Source: Pseudisothecium myosuroides (taxonomy: Eukaryota; Streptophyta; Bryopsida; Hypnales; Lembophyllaceae). From it: 64,000 nucleotides of DNA. The notes below the pieces were generated by a model. It was not told the origin of the DNA. It was given only the letters and a program-made list of their open reading frames with translations, and did no database searches. A program made the translations under genes and the position numbers. Each line of letters starts with the position of its first letter. Position 1 is the first letter of the stretch. The DNA is taken from positions 15,689,296-15,753,295 of the forward strand of contig OX637292.1 in assembly GCA_951799445.1 (NCBI GenBank), given 5' to 3'. This document shows, piece after piece, positions 48,261 to 60,997 of the stretch.

Positions 48261-49300
48261 TTATATGTGGATACATATACATATTGGTATATGCATGCAT
48301 ACATACATCGTCCCATATCTTTTGAACTTCTAGGCTTGCATAGCTTATATGCATATTAAAAGCAATAGCTTCATTTGGGCCTCATTTCATTATTTTGTAT
48401 ATATCTTTGATATGTACATTTTGGAAAATTTTGTTAAAATTAATTATTTATTACACAATCAACCTTGATTCAATAACATGGCATGACTGTCCTATCCAAT
48501 CAAAATACACACTCCATATTATTCCAGTGTCTTATATTCAATATCTTTTGGAAAGAGATTTAGAAATTGTAATAATAAAAATAGGAAATTCACTTTGAAA
48601 AGTTACTATCAACCCTTTTGTTATGCTGATATTCCTTTTTGAAAATTAAAATATTTTACAATTATTATAAAAGTCATGAAATGTCGCCTTCCTTTCAATC
48701 ACTAGTCTATTTTATTAGGTTTTGTATTTTGTATGGTTTGTTTTGTGATGGCTATTGAGATTTCTAAGCCACCACTAGGCCAACAAAGGCATGCTTGGTG
48801 ACATTAAAAAGCCCTTAGAGAATGTTTGCACACACGATTTCGTTGACACTACAAAGGAGAAGATATCAAGTCTAAGAGAATTTAACCTAAAATAGATAAA
48901 TAAGAAAAAAATATATAATTAGCTTGTAGTCACATATAAGTGTGACACATGCATGTAATCAACCAATGAATATTGACACATAGTGTTATGAGTCAAAAGT
49001 TATACATAGCATAGGAGATTTTGCATTGGCTAAAATAAAGGAAATATTGCATAGACTTAAAACAAAAGGTTTCTAAAAGGAAAGATTGGATAGAGTCATA
49101 GAAAGACTCATTAACACCAACTTGTACTAAAAATTCACTATTGCACTTTATAAATACACTATATGCCAATTTGAAGTTTCCAAATTTGAAGGCTTTGTAA
49201 AGAAGAATTGGATAATGTGCCATTTGATGAACGACTAGGAAGGAAGGCCCAAACTCCCACCAAAAAATAAAGTTACTCTTCAATTATTAGTACTTAAGCC
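48261..49300. other. Intergenic, nothing recognised
   Basis: AT-rich DNA without a credible ORF, RNA gene or clear repeat. Confidence 0.45.
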
Positions 49301-50738
49301 ATTCACAATTTAAATTGTATTTAGATTAAGAAGGAAAGAAGAAAGAAGGATACAAAAAAAAATTGTATAGTATACAATAGAATTATCCGCCGACAAAGAA
49401 GACCTAAAATTCCCATCAAAAAGGCACGTTAAGTCCTAATTATTCCCCTCATATCCAAACGACTTGTAATTAGGTTAAGAAGGAATGAAGAAAGAAGGAC
49501 CCAAAATATGAAAGAATTAAATAGCCAATTGTAAAATGACCCATCAGCAAGGAAATCCTTGAAGCTCTCATCATAAAATCAAGTCAAGTTCTATTCCTCA
49601 ACTCATGTCTCAACTTGACTTGATTAAGAAGAAAAGATGATCCTTCAAATAAAAGAATTTGGTAGAATGTTATGAAATGACCTACTAATAGAGAAGGCCC
49701 TAAATTTCTACAGAAAAAATCATATTAAACCCTAGTTATCCAATTATAAGTCAATTTGACTTATATTTAGGTTAAAAAGCCAACAAGAAAGAAGGATCCT
49801 AAATAGAAAAGAATTGAGTACGATAGAAGAAAACAAGCCCCTGAGGCCCCAACAAAAGAAGACGCAACCTCCACTTAAATGTCAATTTAACCTTGAAAAC
49901 ATTGTATGTGGACCTAAAAACGTCCTTTGGATGACTACACCTTAGATTGTACGATGGAAAACAACGTTTCTTCATTCAATATATATTTTTTATAGTTGCT
50001 TGAGTACATTTCTAATGAATAGTATTGTAAACTCTCTCATTACGGTATTATTGACTTTTTTGAAGGAAAAAAAAAGCTTAATCCATGGATCCCCCTTGTA
50101 GTGTATTTTGGCCATTTCTTGCTATTTACTCTTGATGTGAATTTTAGCCATAAAAACGATATATTTTGAATTTGAATCCACCTAATGAAATAAATCTTAT
50201 CAAGTGTAGTTTCTATTCCAATTAGAAATTTTTGAAAATTTATAAATTTCAATATTTCATAGCAATATGAACTTCAGGCCTATAACCACGGTTCATTGAT
50301 TTTTTAATTTTAGAATGACAAAGTATCTTTGATTTATACTGTGATGTTATACATTATAATATACATCTATGGTGAAAATTCAAAAAAAAATTAGTATATT
50401 TTGTATTTGATATGAATTTTCTTCATTTTTTTTCTCAAAAAATTCATAGTAATTTCAAAAAAATTCCAAAAAACTTGAATTTTTTTTGGCTTGTAGTAGA
50501 TATATGACTTCATCTCTGAAAAATAAATATAATTTTTTTTCACTCACATTCAGTTGCAAAATGACACCAAATAGAGTGATGGACAATGAGGTTAGAATGA
50601 ATCAGAGGTCATAGGCTTGTCTTTCCACGGTTAATCCATCAACGGTGCCATGGACATTTTTATCCGATGAATGACAAAGAATCCTTCTATGTAGGACAAT
50701 AGTGCAACTATTCATCCTCAAAATTTTGTTGTGAAAAG

Positions 50739-51002
50739 CATTAGAAGAAATTCAAGGGCATTAAGAGACTGCGAGTTATCAGGCCCTGAGAACTCTGGGA
50801 ACGCCCTGGGAGCAGTAATCTGATGTGGCCAAGACTATGCCACGTCTAAAAATAATAAAAAATTATTTTTAAATATTTTTTAACTAAAAAATTAAAAAAA
50901 TAAATTTTTTAATTTAATTTAATTTTTTAAATATTCAGACTGTTCCTAGCTGCGGAAACAGCCCTGAAACGGCCCTTTGGAACCCTCAAATTTCTTCTAA
51001 TG
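50739..51002. mobile_element. CATTAG-type MITE, copy 4 (reverse orientation)
   Basis: Ends CATTAGAAGAAAT and ATTTCTTCTAATG. The family motif pair appears reversed as 'gatgtggcc' and 'gccacgtc' near 50823-50851. It is inserted in a diverged relative of the TTAA element at 16966-17195. Confidence 0.65.
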
Positions 51003-52451
51003 TGGAGGTTTTCTATAGCAGTTTGACTTCCAATTAATACTTTTGCATTTTTTTAAAACCAACAATTCCCACAATATTCAAAGGGATGATTATTCCAGTC
51101 ACCAATTCATCTTTTAAAGGTTAAACCCTCGTTATCCTACTCATGCCATCTCCAATTTGACTTGTATTTGGGTTATCCAAGAAGAAGCCCCCAAAGGAAA
51201 GAATTGGGTAGAGTGATGGCCAATGAGGCTTGAAATCAGTGGTCATGGGCTCGTCTTTTGATGTTTAATCCCTTGTTATTCCACTCCATCCCCAATTTAA
51301 TTTGTATTTGGGTTATCAATCTAAGAAAAAAGCCCAAAAAGAAAGAATTGGATAGAGTGATGGACAATCTTTACCTTAAGTTTGGCTATTTGTTTGTTTG
51401 TTTGTTTCGCTTCTTTTGTTACGTTGAGATCTCCCAAACCGTGCGTCCCCCGATGGCATGCTTGGTATCGTCCTAAAGCCCTCGGCAAGGAAGGATGCAC
51501 GGGCTTTTGTTTTGTGGTGTTCCGACTCACGATGCGAAATAGAGTGTTGAATTGTTTTTGGATCTTAAAAATTACTAAATTATTCTAAATTATGTATCTT
51601 TCGAACCGTATGTCAATTTGTCACGTTCTTGGTACCATTGGAAAGCCCTTGACGAGGAGGTTTTTAAAATGACTTTTACTTTTGTTTTGGCTGTAGCAAT
51701 GGCAAAGGGCACACTAGTGAGGTTTGAAATTAGTGATCATGGGCTTGTCTTTCCGCGGTTAAGCCCTCGTTACTCCACTCCATCCCCAATTTCACTTGTA
51801 TTTGGGTTACCAATCCAAAAAGAAGCTCCCAAAGGAAAAAATTGGGTAGAACGATGGACAATGAGGCTTGAAATTAGTGGTCATGGGTTCCTCTTTCCAC
51901 GCTTAAGCCCTCGTTACTCCACTCCATCTCCAATTTGACTTGTATTTGGATTACCAATCCAAGAAGGAGCCCCAAAAGGAAAGAATTGGGTAGAGTGATG
52001 GACAATGAGGCTTAAAATCACTGGTCATAGGGTTCTCTTTCCACGCTTAAGCCCTCGTTACTCCACTCCATCGCCAATTTGACTTGTATTTGGGTTACCA
52101 ATCCAAGAAGAAACTCCCAAAAGGAAAAAATTAGGTAGAGTGATGGCCAATGAGGCTTGAAATCAGTGGTCATAGGCTTCTCTTTCCACGGTAAAGCCCT
52201 CGTTACTCCACTCCATCCCGAGCTCCATCCCCAATTTGACTTGTATTTGGATTACCAATCCAAGAAGGAGCCCCAAAAGGAAAGAATTGGATAGAGTGAT
52301 GGACAATGAGGCTTGAAATCAGTGGTCATGGGTTTCTCTTTCCATGGTAAAGCCCTCGTTACTCCACTCCATCTCCAATTTGACTTGTATTTGGGTTACC
52401 AATCCAAGAAGAAGCCCCCAAAGGAAAAAATTGGGTAGAGTGATGGACAAT

Positions 52452-52654
52452 CACTACAAGAGAAAGGGGTGTTTTAAGTAGTGTCCTAGACATCACGTCT
52501 TTTTAGTAACGTCTTTTAAGTAAGTTTTCAAGTAAAATTTTACTAAAAAGACAATCTTTTTAATAAAAATTTACTTAAAAACTTACTTAAAAGACATTAC
52601 TTAAAAGACGTGATGTCTAGGACACTACTTAAAACACCCCTTTCTCTTGTAGTG
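52452..52654. mobile_element. CACTA-type fold-back MITE with AAT target duplication
   Basis: Ends CACTACAAGAGAAAGG and CCTTTCTCTTGTAGTG; the whole 203 bp folds back on itself through 'gtcctagacatcacgtc' and its complement. AAT flanks both sides (52449-52451 and 52655-52657). Neighbouring array units read gacaatgagg, an intact empty site with a single AAT. Confidence 0.88.
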
Positions 52655-52930
52655 AATGAGGCTTGAAATCAGTGGTCATGGGCTTCTCTTTCCACGGTTA
52701 AGCCCTCGTTACTCCACTCCATTTCCAATTTGATTTATATTTGGGTTACCAATCCAAGAAGGAACCTCAAAAGGAAAGAATTGGGTAGAGTGATGGACAA
52801 TGAGGCTTGAAATCAGTGGTCATGGGCTTGTCTTTCCACGGTTAAGCCCTCGTTACTCCACTCCATCCCCAATTTCACTTGTATTTGGGTTACCAATCCC
52901 CAAATGGAAAGAATTGGGTAGAGTGCCGTA

Positions 52931-53247
52931 GAATGACCCCCCATGCCCGCACCCAGGCCCTCCCCCCATTCATAAGCTTCCCTGCCCACACTCTTCCTTA
53001 CAAAACTTCATCTCCGACGACGCCCTCTGTTTTCCACCCCTTGCCCATTCCCACTTCGATTGCGCCTTTCTTCGCAGCTTGCATCACCATCCTAAAAGCT
53101 TCACCATGATTCCCCTTTCTTCGCCCTTTCACCCTAACCCCTGCCTCCCGATCCCGATCCCGCCCTAGCCCAGCTTGTCGGGATTCCCGACGAGATCGTG
53201 GCGATGGTGCCAAGGCCCTTGCGGCGGAGGAATTGAAGCCCTTGGGG
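52931..53247 (+). promoter_or_regulatory. C-rich 5' region of ATG13
   Basis: A pyrimidine-rich stretch ('ccctcccccc', 'gccctttcaccc') between the end of the tandem array and the ATG13 start codon. Probably 5' UTR and core promoter; no specific element can be assigned. Confidence 0.4.
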
Positions 53248-56200
53248 ATGGCGCCGTTCGGGTCTCCCCCGCAGACGGAGAAGGCGAAGATCGAGCAGAT
53301 CGTGGCGGAGTATTACGCCAAGGCGCTCCACGTCGTGTTGGAGTCGCGGATCCCGCACCACGGGCTCAGTAGTGAGGCCCCTGCGGGGGAGGCGCACCGC
53401 GGCGCCACCACCAACAAGTGGTTCAATTTGGAGTTGGAAAGCGCCAGCCATGTCGCGGAGAGCGTGGAGCCGTGGAGGCGAGGGTTGTGCCAGGAGCCGA
53501 TGGTGGTGGACATCTGGTTGCACCAGCCATCGGGAGGGGGAGGACAGCAGCAGCAGCAGCAGCAGCAGGAGCCTCCGTCGTCGTCGTCGGGTTTAGAGCG
53601 ACAGCGGAGTTTCGGCAACAAGTGGAGCTCCTCGCCACAGCGCGTGACGAATTTGAGGGCGGAGTCGTGGAATGAAGACGACGCGGGCGCTTCCTCGGTT
53701 TCGCGGACGCTGTTGGAGCGATGGGTGGTGCACTACGAGCGGACGAAGAAAGGCTCCTGGTTAGGGTTTGGGCCTGTGTTGAAAGGGGTGTCTGTTGAAG
53801 GGGGTGCGTCTCTGGAGGAGGACTTAGGTCGGCCAGGTTTGCAGGCGAATCATGTGTTGGAAAGGCCCGTGGTGTATAAGCGGACGGTGATTATGTTGCG
53901 CTCTTTGTACTGCTTGGTGCGCACTTTGCCTGCGTTTCGGCTGTTTAAGCTTGCGACGTCGTCGTCGCATAGCCGCAGCTTCTCCCTGTCTTACTCGGTC
54001 TCGCCGGCGACGTCGACGCTCTCGGAACAAGACGAAGGCGCCATGATGAAATGCAATTTGACGCCGATTGAGACGCAGTGGGGGAGGCTCTGCATCTATT
54101 CGATGTACAGGAATGCCACGGCGGTCACGGCTTTGGAGGTGACGCCCCGAATTCTGTCTCGGATCATTCCGGATTATGTCGGGAGCCCGACGACGGATAC
54201 CATGCGGAGGTTTACGAGCGTGGGGTCGTTACCTTCGGGCGGACTTTCGGGAAGACATGGCGTGCATGTGGTTTCGTTACCAGGTGATTCCTAAATCTCT
54301 GATCCCTCGATTGCAAATTAGGGCAAAACTGTTTTTGCAATTCCTTCTCCTCCTGCCACCCAGGGTCTCATTACAGTTGCAGTAACTTCATCTTGCTAAT
54401 TTGCAATACTCGTTCCCTGACTGAATGTAAAAATGTTTACTTCTTAACTGTGAAAGTCGGCTTCCGAGTTTTGTAAGTTTTGAACTCCATGAATACTCAG
54501 ATTTCTAAATTGCTCTTCATAAATCTCCTGCCGCCTTCTACTTAGGTTGAAACTGCAGGTAGACCAACAAGGTACAATCTTTATAACTTTAAGGAGTGTG
54601 CGACTGCCACTGCAAGACTCTCTTGTCTTTCCTTCTGGATCCTAGAGCTCGATTTAGAATTCTCGTTAGATGTACTACCCGTGCGTTTGGTTTTGAAGTG
54701 TCGTGTCAGAATCACCTCCTATTGGTGAACGCAAGTCCTGCACTCCGATAGCCCTTTTATATATCAGTGTTAGGAGGGGTCCCTTTTTCCTCCTTCGCTC
54801 TGACATCTGACTTCTAGGTATCATTGATCTTTTGGAAAACCCAACTCTGACCCTGCTCTGACACCAAGCGTGCGTATCCACGACGGGATTGGTTCAGGGG
54901 TCCTTGTGCTCTCAATCTTTCAGTAAAGATTGGGACACCAAGCATCCTGGCAAAGCATATTACTTCCCCATGACTTCACGAAGGGTCATTTCCTGTTTTA
55001 GCATCCCTTAGGTCATTTCCATGTCCTAAGGAATGCTATAACAGGAATCGGGTAGTGATTCCGGTCCAGAACGTTATGTTGTTGTAAAAACACTAGGCGA
55101 GTAGGATGAGGGTTGTAAAGCTTTTGTTTTGGTGTACCCTGTGCTCATCTTAAGGTGTGGTTTATTTCAGGTTCTGTTCCGAACTCTCCATCGGGGGCAT
55201 TTGGACGACGCCACAGTTGGAGTGGGGGCATAAACAAGGTGCAGTCACAGCCTCCGCTATTGCCAATGTCGCCTTCCTACAAATCTTCCTCACCTTCTCC
55301 TTCCCACCCGTCTCACGACTTTCAAAACTCTCCCCCTAAAACCCCGCACTACTTCCACCACTCATCCTCCCCATCTGGGGCGCATGCTCCGTCTAATCTC
55401 TCTCCTCGAAACTCCCCTCATCAGAGGCAGTTCGTTCATCCTCCATCCTACCATCACCCTCATCACGACTCTCAACCTATTCCCATCCATGCTCGGCAGT
55501 CTCCTCCGTTCTCCCCCTCTCCTTCCCCCTCTCCACCTCAACATGGCTACAGCCGTTCCAGGAGTGACCCTGTAAGTATTCCCCGGCCCACTACCCTTAA
55601 CCGCCCCTTGCCTGCTGGCACCCGCGTTGCGGATCCTCATCATCAAAGCAGAAGCCCTCTCCCTCCACCTTCTCCTCAGACTCGAACTTTGGAGAGGACT
55701 CCTTCTTTCAATTCCCGGCTTCATTCGGGATCTGCCGGTCATGTCTCCAACTTGTCATTAGATAGCAAGATTGCGGCTCGATCGGCTGATTCCTCACAAT
55801 TGGTCTCCCCCCAGAGTCGGTTTCGCAGAAATCAGGTATTTCTTCTTTTAGTTTTGCTGCCTTGCCGAATGTAGTTTTGAGCATTAACAATTGGTTGCTT
55901 GACTCTCTGTTCAACAGAGAATTAGAATGACAGTTCTTGGTGAATATCAAGTTCGAGTGTTTCTTTTCTATCATAGGGCAACACTTGCTTCTCGTATCTG
56001 AAATCTGCAGTCATTCTGCGAGTCGTTCTAGTTTCACTCCAGCACCGGGATGGAGAATTTGTAATGACAAGATATTCTATTGCTGGTTTTCAGACCTTTG
56101 GAGAAGATCAGGGTGACGAACTTGCACTGTCAGGCATAAAGCGGTCTGTGTACAGTCCTCCAGGTCTTGTATTACCTGGTTTCAGAGCTACCAGCAGGGT

Positions 56201-57130
56201 TTCCAGCCACAATCATGAGGATCCAGAGGACGTGCACCTTGAGTGCCCGTTCGCAATTGACAACGATGAATCGGAGGATTATCTAAGCAGGTGCTCCCTC
56301 ACATGCGATCATACTATTTACTGTAGAGGTCACCTTATTTTCTGTTTACTTTTAATTTTGTAGTCTGCGTAGTTCATTTCTTCCATATCTGCTTGTGAGC
56401 ATCATCGTATATCTGTCCTATCTTGACTTGGAGTTATTCGAGGTTTTATTTCTGATGCCTTAACTAATTAGGTTCGCCTTTTTGAGATCAATTTGTATCT
56501 TGAAGGTTTCTGAAGCACCGCAGTAATGTTTGTGAAGCTTGGGTTTTAATGGGTTCTGGAATCTTCCAGCGAGCGGTGTTGTTTTAAAGGTGCTTATTTT
56601 TTTTGTGCATGCGTAATTGCTCACCTTCTGTGACTGTGATCGTTGACAGAGTTGGGAGTCCCAAGCCGAAAGTCCCTGATTCGACTGACTTTCAGGGAAG
56701 CACTCCAGGGTCTGCAGTGGGGGCTCTAGTTAGGATCCTTAAGGGTGCAGCCCCCTTACGCCAACAAAGTGCTCCACCTGCCTTTGCGGACCTTCCTGGG
56801 ATAAAAGTGGGTCTTGCTCCATCCTCTCCTGTTGCAATTGCAGGAAGAGCCAAGAACAGTCCACCTCAACCGAATTCCCTTGGAACTCGTAATGTTTTTA
56901 GGGGCCGACCTTCAGACTTTCGACCGACTAGTTTGGTAGGCCATGGAGCGTCATTTGGTACTGCAGGGATTGGCTCCCCACCATCGATAGGAGTTAGACA
57001 AGCCAGCTCTAAATCAGCCGCTGACGCTCTGGAAGAGTTAAGGCAGTACCGAGAGATGCGGGATTTTTTAATTCATCAAAGTGGGGGGGGCAAATCAGGG
57101 CCGGGTCTGCTAGCAGTGAAACGTATGTAA
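53248..57130 (+). CDS. ATG13: Autophagy-related protein 13 (4 exons)
   Basis: Regulatory subunit of the ATG1/ATG13 kinase complex that starts autophagosome formation in the cytosol under nutrient control (family knowledge). Exons: 53248-54283, 55171-55835, 56094-56290, 56650-57130. They total 2379 nt (792 aa), in frame. The N-terminal HORMA-type domain shows KIEQIVAEYYAKALHVVLESRIP, NKWFNLELE, EPMVVDIWL, RTLLERWVVHYE, MLRSLYCLVRTLPAFRLFK and TPIETQWGRLCIYSMY. The plant ATG13 landmarks DYVGSPTTDTMRRF, FGRRHSWS, CPFAIDND and the C-terminal SAADALEELRQYREMRDFL follow. The first in-frame ATG (53248, MAPFGSPP) is used; nothing upstream extends the homology. Residues 100-107 are a poly-Gln run followed by poly-Ser. 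The long Pro/Ser-rich middle is probably disordered and phosphorylated, as in relatives. Confidence 0.93.
53545..53590 (+). repeat. CAG and TCG microsatellites in ATG13 exon 1
   Basis: Eight CAG codons (Gln) are followed closely by a run of TCG codons (Ser), inside the HORMA region between PMVVDIWL and the conserved LERWVVHYE. Length variation here would stay in frame. Confidence 0.9.
54992..55035. other. 44-nt hairpin in ATG13 intron 1
   Basis: CCTGTTTTAGCATCCCTTAGG pairs with CCTAAGGAATGCTATAACAGG around a very short loop, with about three mismatches. It may be a short fold-back element or an intronic RNA structure. Confidence 0.5.
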
Positions 57131-59759
57131 ATGGAACAGCGTTACTCAAGGTTTATGACCATGTATAGAGTGGAAGATGGAGCTGGGAAAAACTGGTATT
57201 GTACAGGCAAGTTTAGGTGACACTAGAAAAAAGAAGAAAAAGGGGTCTTACCCACAGCTGGCGGACCTGATACAATTTGTTGTTGTAGTGAAAACTCTAA
57301 AGGAAGTTGAGCATTGATTCATGCCTCTACGACTGGTAGTAGTGTACGCAGGTACCCCTTGGATCTCCTTTTATCATCTGCTTACAATCCAGAGCATCTT
57401 TCTTTGGTGTGAACTGTGGCATAACATCGCTGTTCACAGTCCTGGTATCAATCCATTCTGGCATGTAGTGTTGGTGTCCCAAGTACTCAACCAATGCCAT
57501 CTCAATTCTCAAAAGCCCTGACCCGTTAGTTTCGAGATTCTCTGATCACTTTGGCCAGAATTAATTGTGCTACTGAGAGTGAGAGAAGAGAAGATTGGGC
57601 TACACTACTATTGACAGCAAATATTTCTCATTTTGAAGTGTACTTGCGCCTTAGAATTGTCTCAATTACTTGTATTTCAGTACTATTATGTTGAGATCTC
57701 CTGGTAATGTCCACAAGCACCCTTGAAATCATCAATACAAGCTTTTCATTGTCTTCAGAGTGGCCTCATTGTGATTTTTTTGGTTTTAGCACATAAGCAA
57801 ATTGTAGTGAAAGATTTTGCAAGTAGAATCTGAATTTGTTGTTACTCAGAATATGTGATAAATTTTCAAAAGGAGTACATTGAATGCTCCTAGAATTGGT
57901 CATAGATGCAATAGGAAACAACACATTTGGAACCATGAAGCTACAAAAAGTGTTGCATGGATAATGGCATCCTCAAATAGCCACTTTGGTCAATTAGTCA
58001 AGTTTTGACTAGGAGATTGACACCTTCACATGAAGATTGAGATTTTGTTTTGATACTTGACATTTTAAGGTGCTATTATCTGATCAAAGGAATGAAAACC
58101 TTTTGACTTATACTCAACTTCATCCATTTTGTCTTATATTCTTATACTAACCTTCACAAATTACATGAACTACCTATTGATGTGTTTTTTTTGGAAGAAA
58201 GTTGTTTTTTCCCTCAATAATATTCATTCTTTATTGAAGTTACAATATAACATTGTTAACAGCGTTGATCCTTTCCCCCTTAGAAGAAGGATCATTCCTC
58301 CCTGGATACTTGGGATGCAATTTAGTTTAAATGGAAACAATATCATTGGCTCAGTACGATTACACTACAGATAGGAAGGAAGGAAGGTATTAGTCAAGAT
58401 GTACTAGAAGCTACTTGGCAATTCAAAACTCTGCTAGTAAGTGGATACAGTTTGTGGGCCAATGCTAGGAGGTCCACATTTGGGGGGAAGCAAAAGGGTC
58501 CCCCCAATGTTGGTTAACAATGTTAACAATGAATGCACAATCAATGTTGCATTCTAATTCAATTGCAAGCAATCATGCTAAAGTTCACTATTCAAAAAAA
58601 ACTCCCTTCATGGTGATTCTTCACATATTGATCCTTGAAAATGGTGACCAATGAAATTTTGAATATCAATTGTACATACATATTGAAAACTTCAATCCTT
58701 TTTTATGAAACAACAATGAAATTTATTTATTTTTTGGATTTGTTGGATCAATTATGTGCATCATAAACTCTAATCTTCATACAAAAAATTGAACCTAAAA
58801 ATGCATTATATGGCTGTAAAATATAAATTGAACACATTGTCCATTTCAACAAATATTTCAAATGCAAAGGCATTAAGATATAACAATGGTCCATGCTTCA
58901 ACCTATACTCTTTTGACAATGGCTAATGCAATCTTATACTCTCAATTTCCAAACAAAATTCAAATATTGTGAAAACCAACATCATTTGCATGCTTGTCAA
59001 ATTGTTGATATTTTAATTTTTATAAATGTCAATTTCCTTCAATTTTGTATACAACAATCTGAAATGTTGTATACCAACATGCTAAAGCACAAAAAGTTTT
59101 TTGGAGTTCTAAAAAAATTTGACAAAAGATAAAGTAATTTCAAATCACAGTGAACAAAATCAAGTTTTAGACATTGCTAATTTTGAAATTAATTTTCTTT
59201 CAAATCATAACTAATTTTTTCTTTAAACTTCCATGGTAACGTGTAGTATGTTGCACACTACAACTTTTGTATATCCACTTTTGGACTTTGTCCATGATGC
59301 TTATGATATGATTGTTTGAATGAAAACGTTTCAAATTTGTACTCAATTTTGTTAGTCGCTGCATCTAATTTTATCTTTTAAAACAAGCAACTATACTTCA
59401 AGAGAATTGAATTTTTTGACATTCCATGTAGCATTGGATTGTTTTTGAGTAAGGTTCAAGTGAAGAAGTTTGAGTTGAACTTAATTTGATGAAAACTTCT
59501 TCACTATGTCCAGAATCCTAATTTTTAGTTTTCTTATCCTCATAGAAAATACATCTTTTAGGCTGTAGAATTTGAAATGAACATATTTGTAGACCAAATC
59601 AAATGGAGTAAAGCTCCAAGTTCCAACTTTTAGCCTTTCATCAATCACTTTTGATAGTTCAGTGGGATTTAGGACTTAGGATGTAGTAAAAAATGGCTTT
59701 AAGATGTTGCTTTTGGCAATACAAAGCTTCATTACTTTCAATCCTCAGCCAATAAATAT
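57131..59759. other. 3' flank of ATG13 and gene-free DNA
   Basis: 57131 to about 57700 is probably ATG13 3' UTR and flank. The rest is AT-rich with no credible gene; only a short GGAA run near 58374-58387 is notable. Confidence 0.45.
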
Positions 59760-60676
59760 TTAACCCCTAAAGGACCGAGGCCTTTTTTCTGCCAAAAAAC
59801 ACTCAAAACTGCCATTTCTATAGCAAAAAGTAAAAAAAAATTAAAATTATTTTTTTTTCACATCTAACCGTAGGGTCTTACACCTATCTAGTATGAGAGT
59901 GTGTGGAAAAAATTTCAGAATTTTTGACCAAACAGATTGCAAGATATCTACATTTAAAGTGAAAAAAACAAGTTTTTCAGCACATTGCGGGACCAGATTT
60001 TTTGACTTTAAACATTTTTAACTTAAAATTTTTGCACTACAGCGTTTTGAGCTTTAAATCTTTATAGTGGAGAATTGAGTTGAGAGTCTAGGGGAAAAAA
60101 AAAAATTCAAAAAAACTTAATTATCATTCCTAAAAAAATTGTTAAGTAGAAGTAGGTAAAAGATAGAAGGAAAATCTAAAATATTAATATATTTTAGATG
60201 GAATTAAAATGCACTAATCCCAATGGTGAGATTGTTCAAGCAAGTAAACTAAACCATTACCAACAAAAAAATTACAAAATTACAAAAATAGCATTCCGAA
60301 ATGAATCCTACAAGTTATTTTTTTCAAGAAGATGCTCTAACTGCCCGAAAAACAAGAATGTCCATAACTTCCTCATAACAAATCCAAATGAAATGAATCA
60401 AAGCTTTCCAGATAGACAAAAATATAATCTATGAGAAAAAAAAAATTTAAAATTTAAAATTTTTTTTTGCTGCCCCCCATCCCCTGTTTTGAGCTTATTT
60501 GGTCATAACTGTTGTTCCCGGGCACCGATTGTGAAAAAAATTATATTCCCACGAAGCTAATCAGATACTTAAGCTCCAAAAAAAGTTTCAAAAAATCAGG
60601 AGAAAATTTCAGCCCTTAGGTACCTGCCCGAAAACGCATTTGTCCCCCGAAGGGACAACGGTCCTTTAGGGGTTAA
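59760..60676. mobile_element. TTAA-flanked element with perfect 14-bp ends
   Basis: TTAA at 59760-59763 and 60673-60676, inside which CCCCTAAAGGACCG and CGGTCCTTTAGGGG are perfect inverse complements. This is the cleanest family member. The frame at 60198-60434 (78 codons) has no recognisable motif. Confidence 0.7.
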
Positions 60677-60849
60677 TAGGGATATGCTACACTTGTTACG
60701 CACATGTACTACCAATATTGTTTATGTTAAACTTGAAAAGATAAGACCTACCATTAAGGTACTTTGCCAAAAATGATCTAATTTTTAGACCAATAGGTGC
60801 ATTCTTCATTTCTAGAGTAATCTTGGAAGTCTTCCATTGGCCATTTTTT

Positions 60850-60946
60850 CATTAGATGTTTTTTGGGGGGTCGGGAGGGCCGTTTCAGGCCCGTTCCCGA
60901 TGCTGGTCCCGCCCGCAATTTCAGGGAACGGCTGTTCCAAACAAAA

Positions 60947-60997
<51 letters not shown>

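Larger units (their letters stand above)
49300..52930. repeat. ~145-bp tandem array, decayed on the left and clean on the right
   Basis: The unit contains 'gagtgatggacaatgagg', 'cttgaaatcagtggtcatgg', 'aagccctcgttactccact' and 'gacttgtatttgggttacc'. Clear units start near 51216, 51857, 51996, 52140, 52296, 52439 and 52790. Between 49300 and 50600 only diverged versions ('aagaaggatcc', 'gtagaatgttatgaaatgacc') are left. The array is interrupted by a CATTAG MITE, a unique ~340-bp segment (51369-51710) and a CACTA MITE. It ends about 320 bp before ATG13. Confidence 0.8.

Noticed and set aside
51369..51710. Open frames over the unique segment inside the tandem array as an inserted gene
   Set aside because: The segment shows two degenerate copies of a 'cccaaaccgtgcgtc...ctaaagccct'-like unit and no protein motif; it looks like an old repeat.
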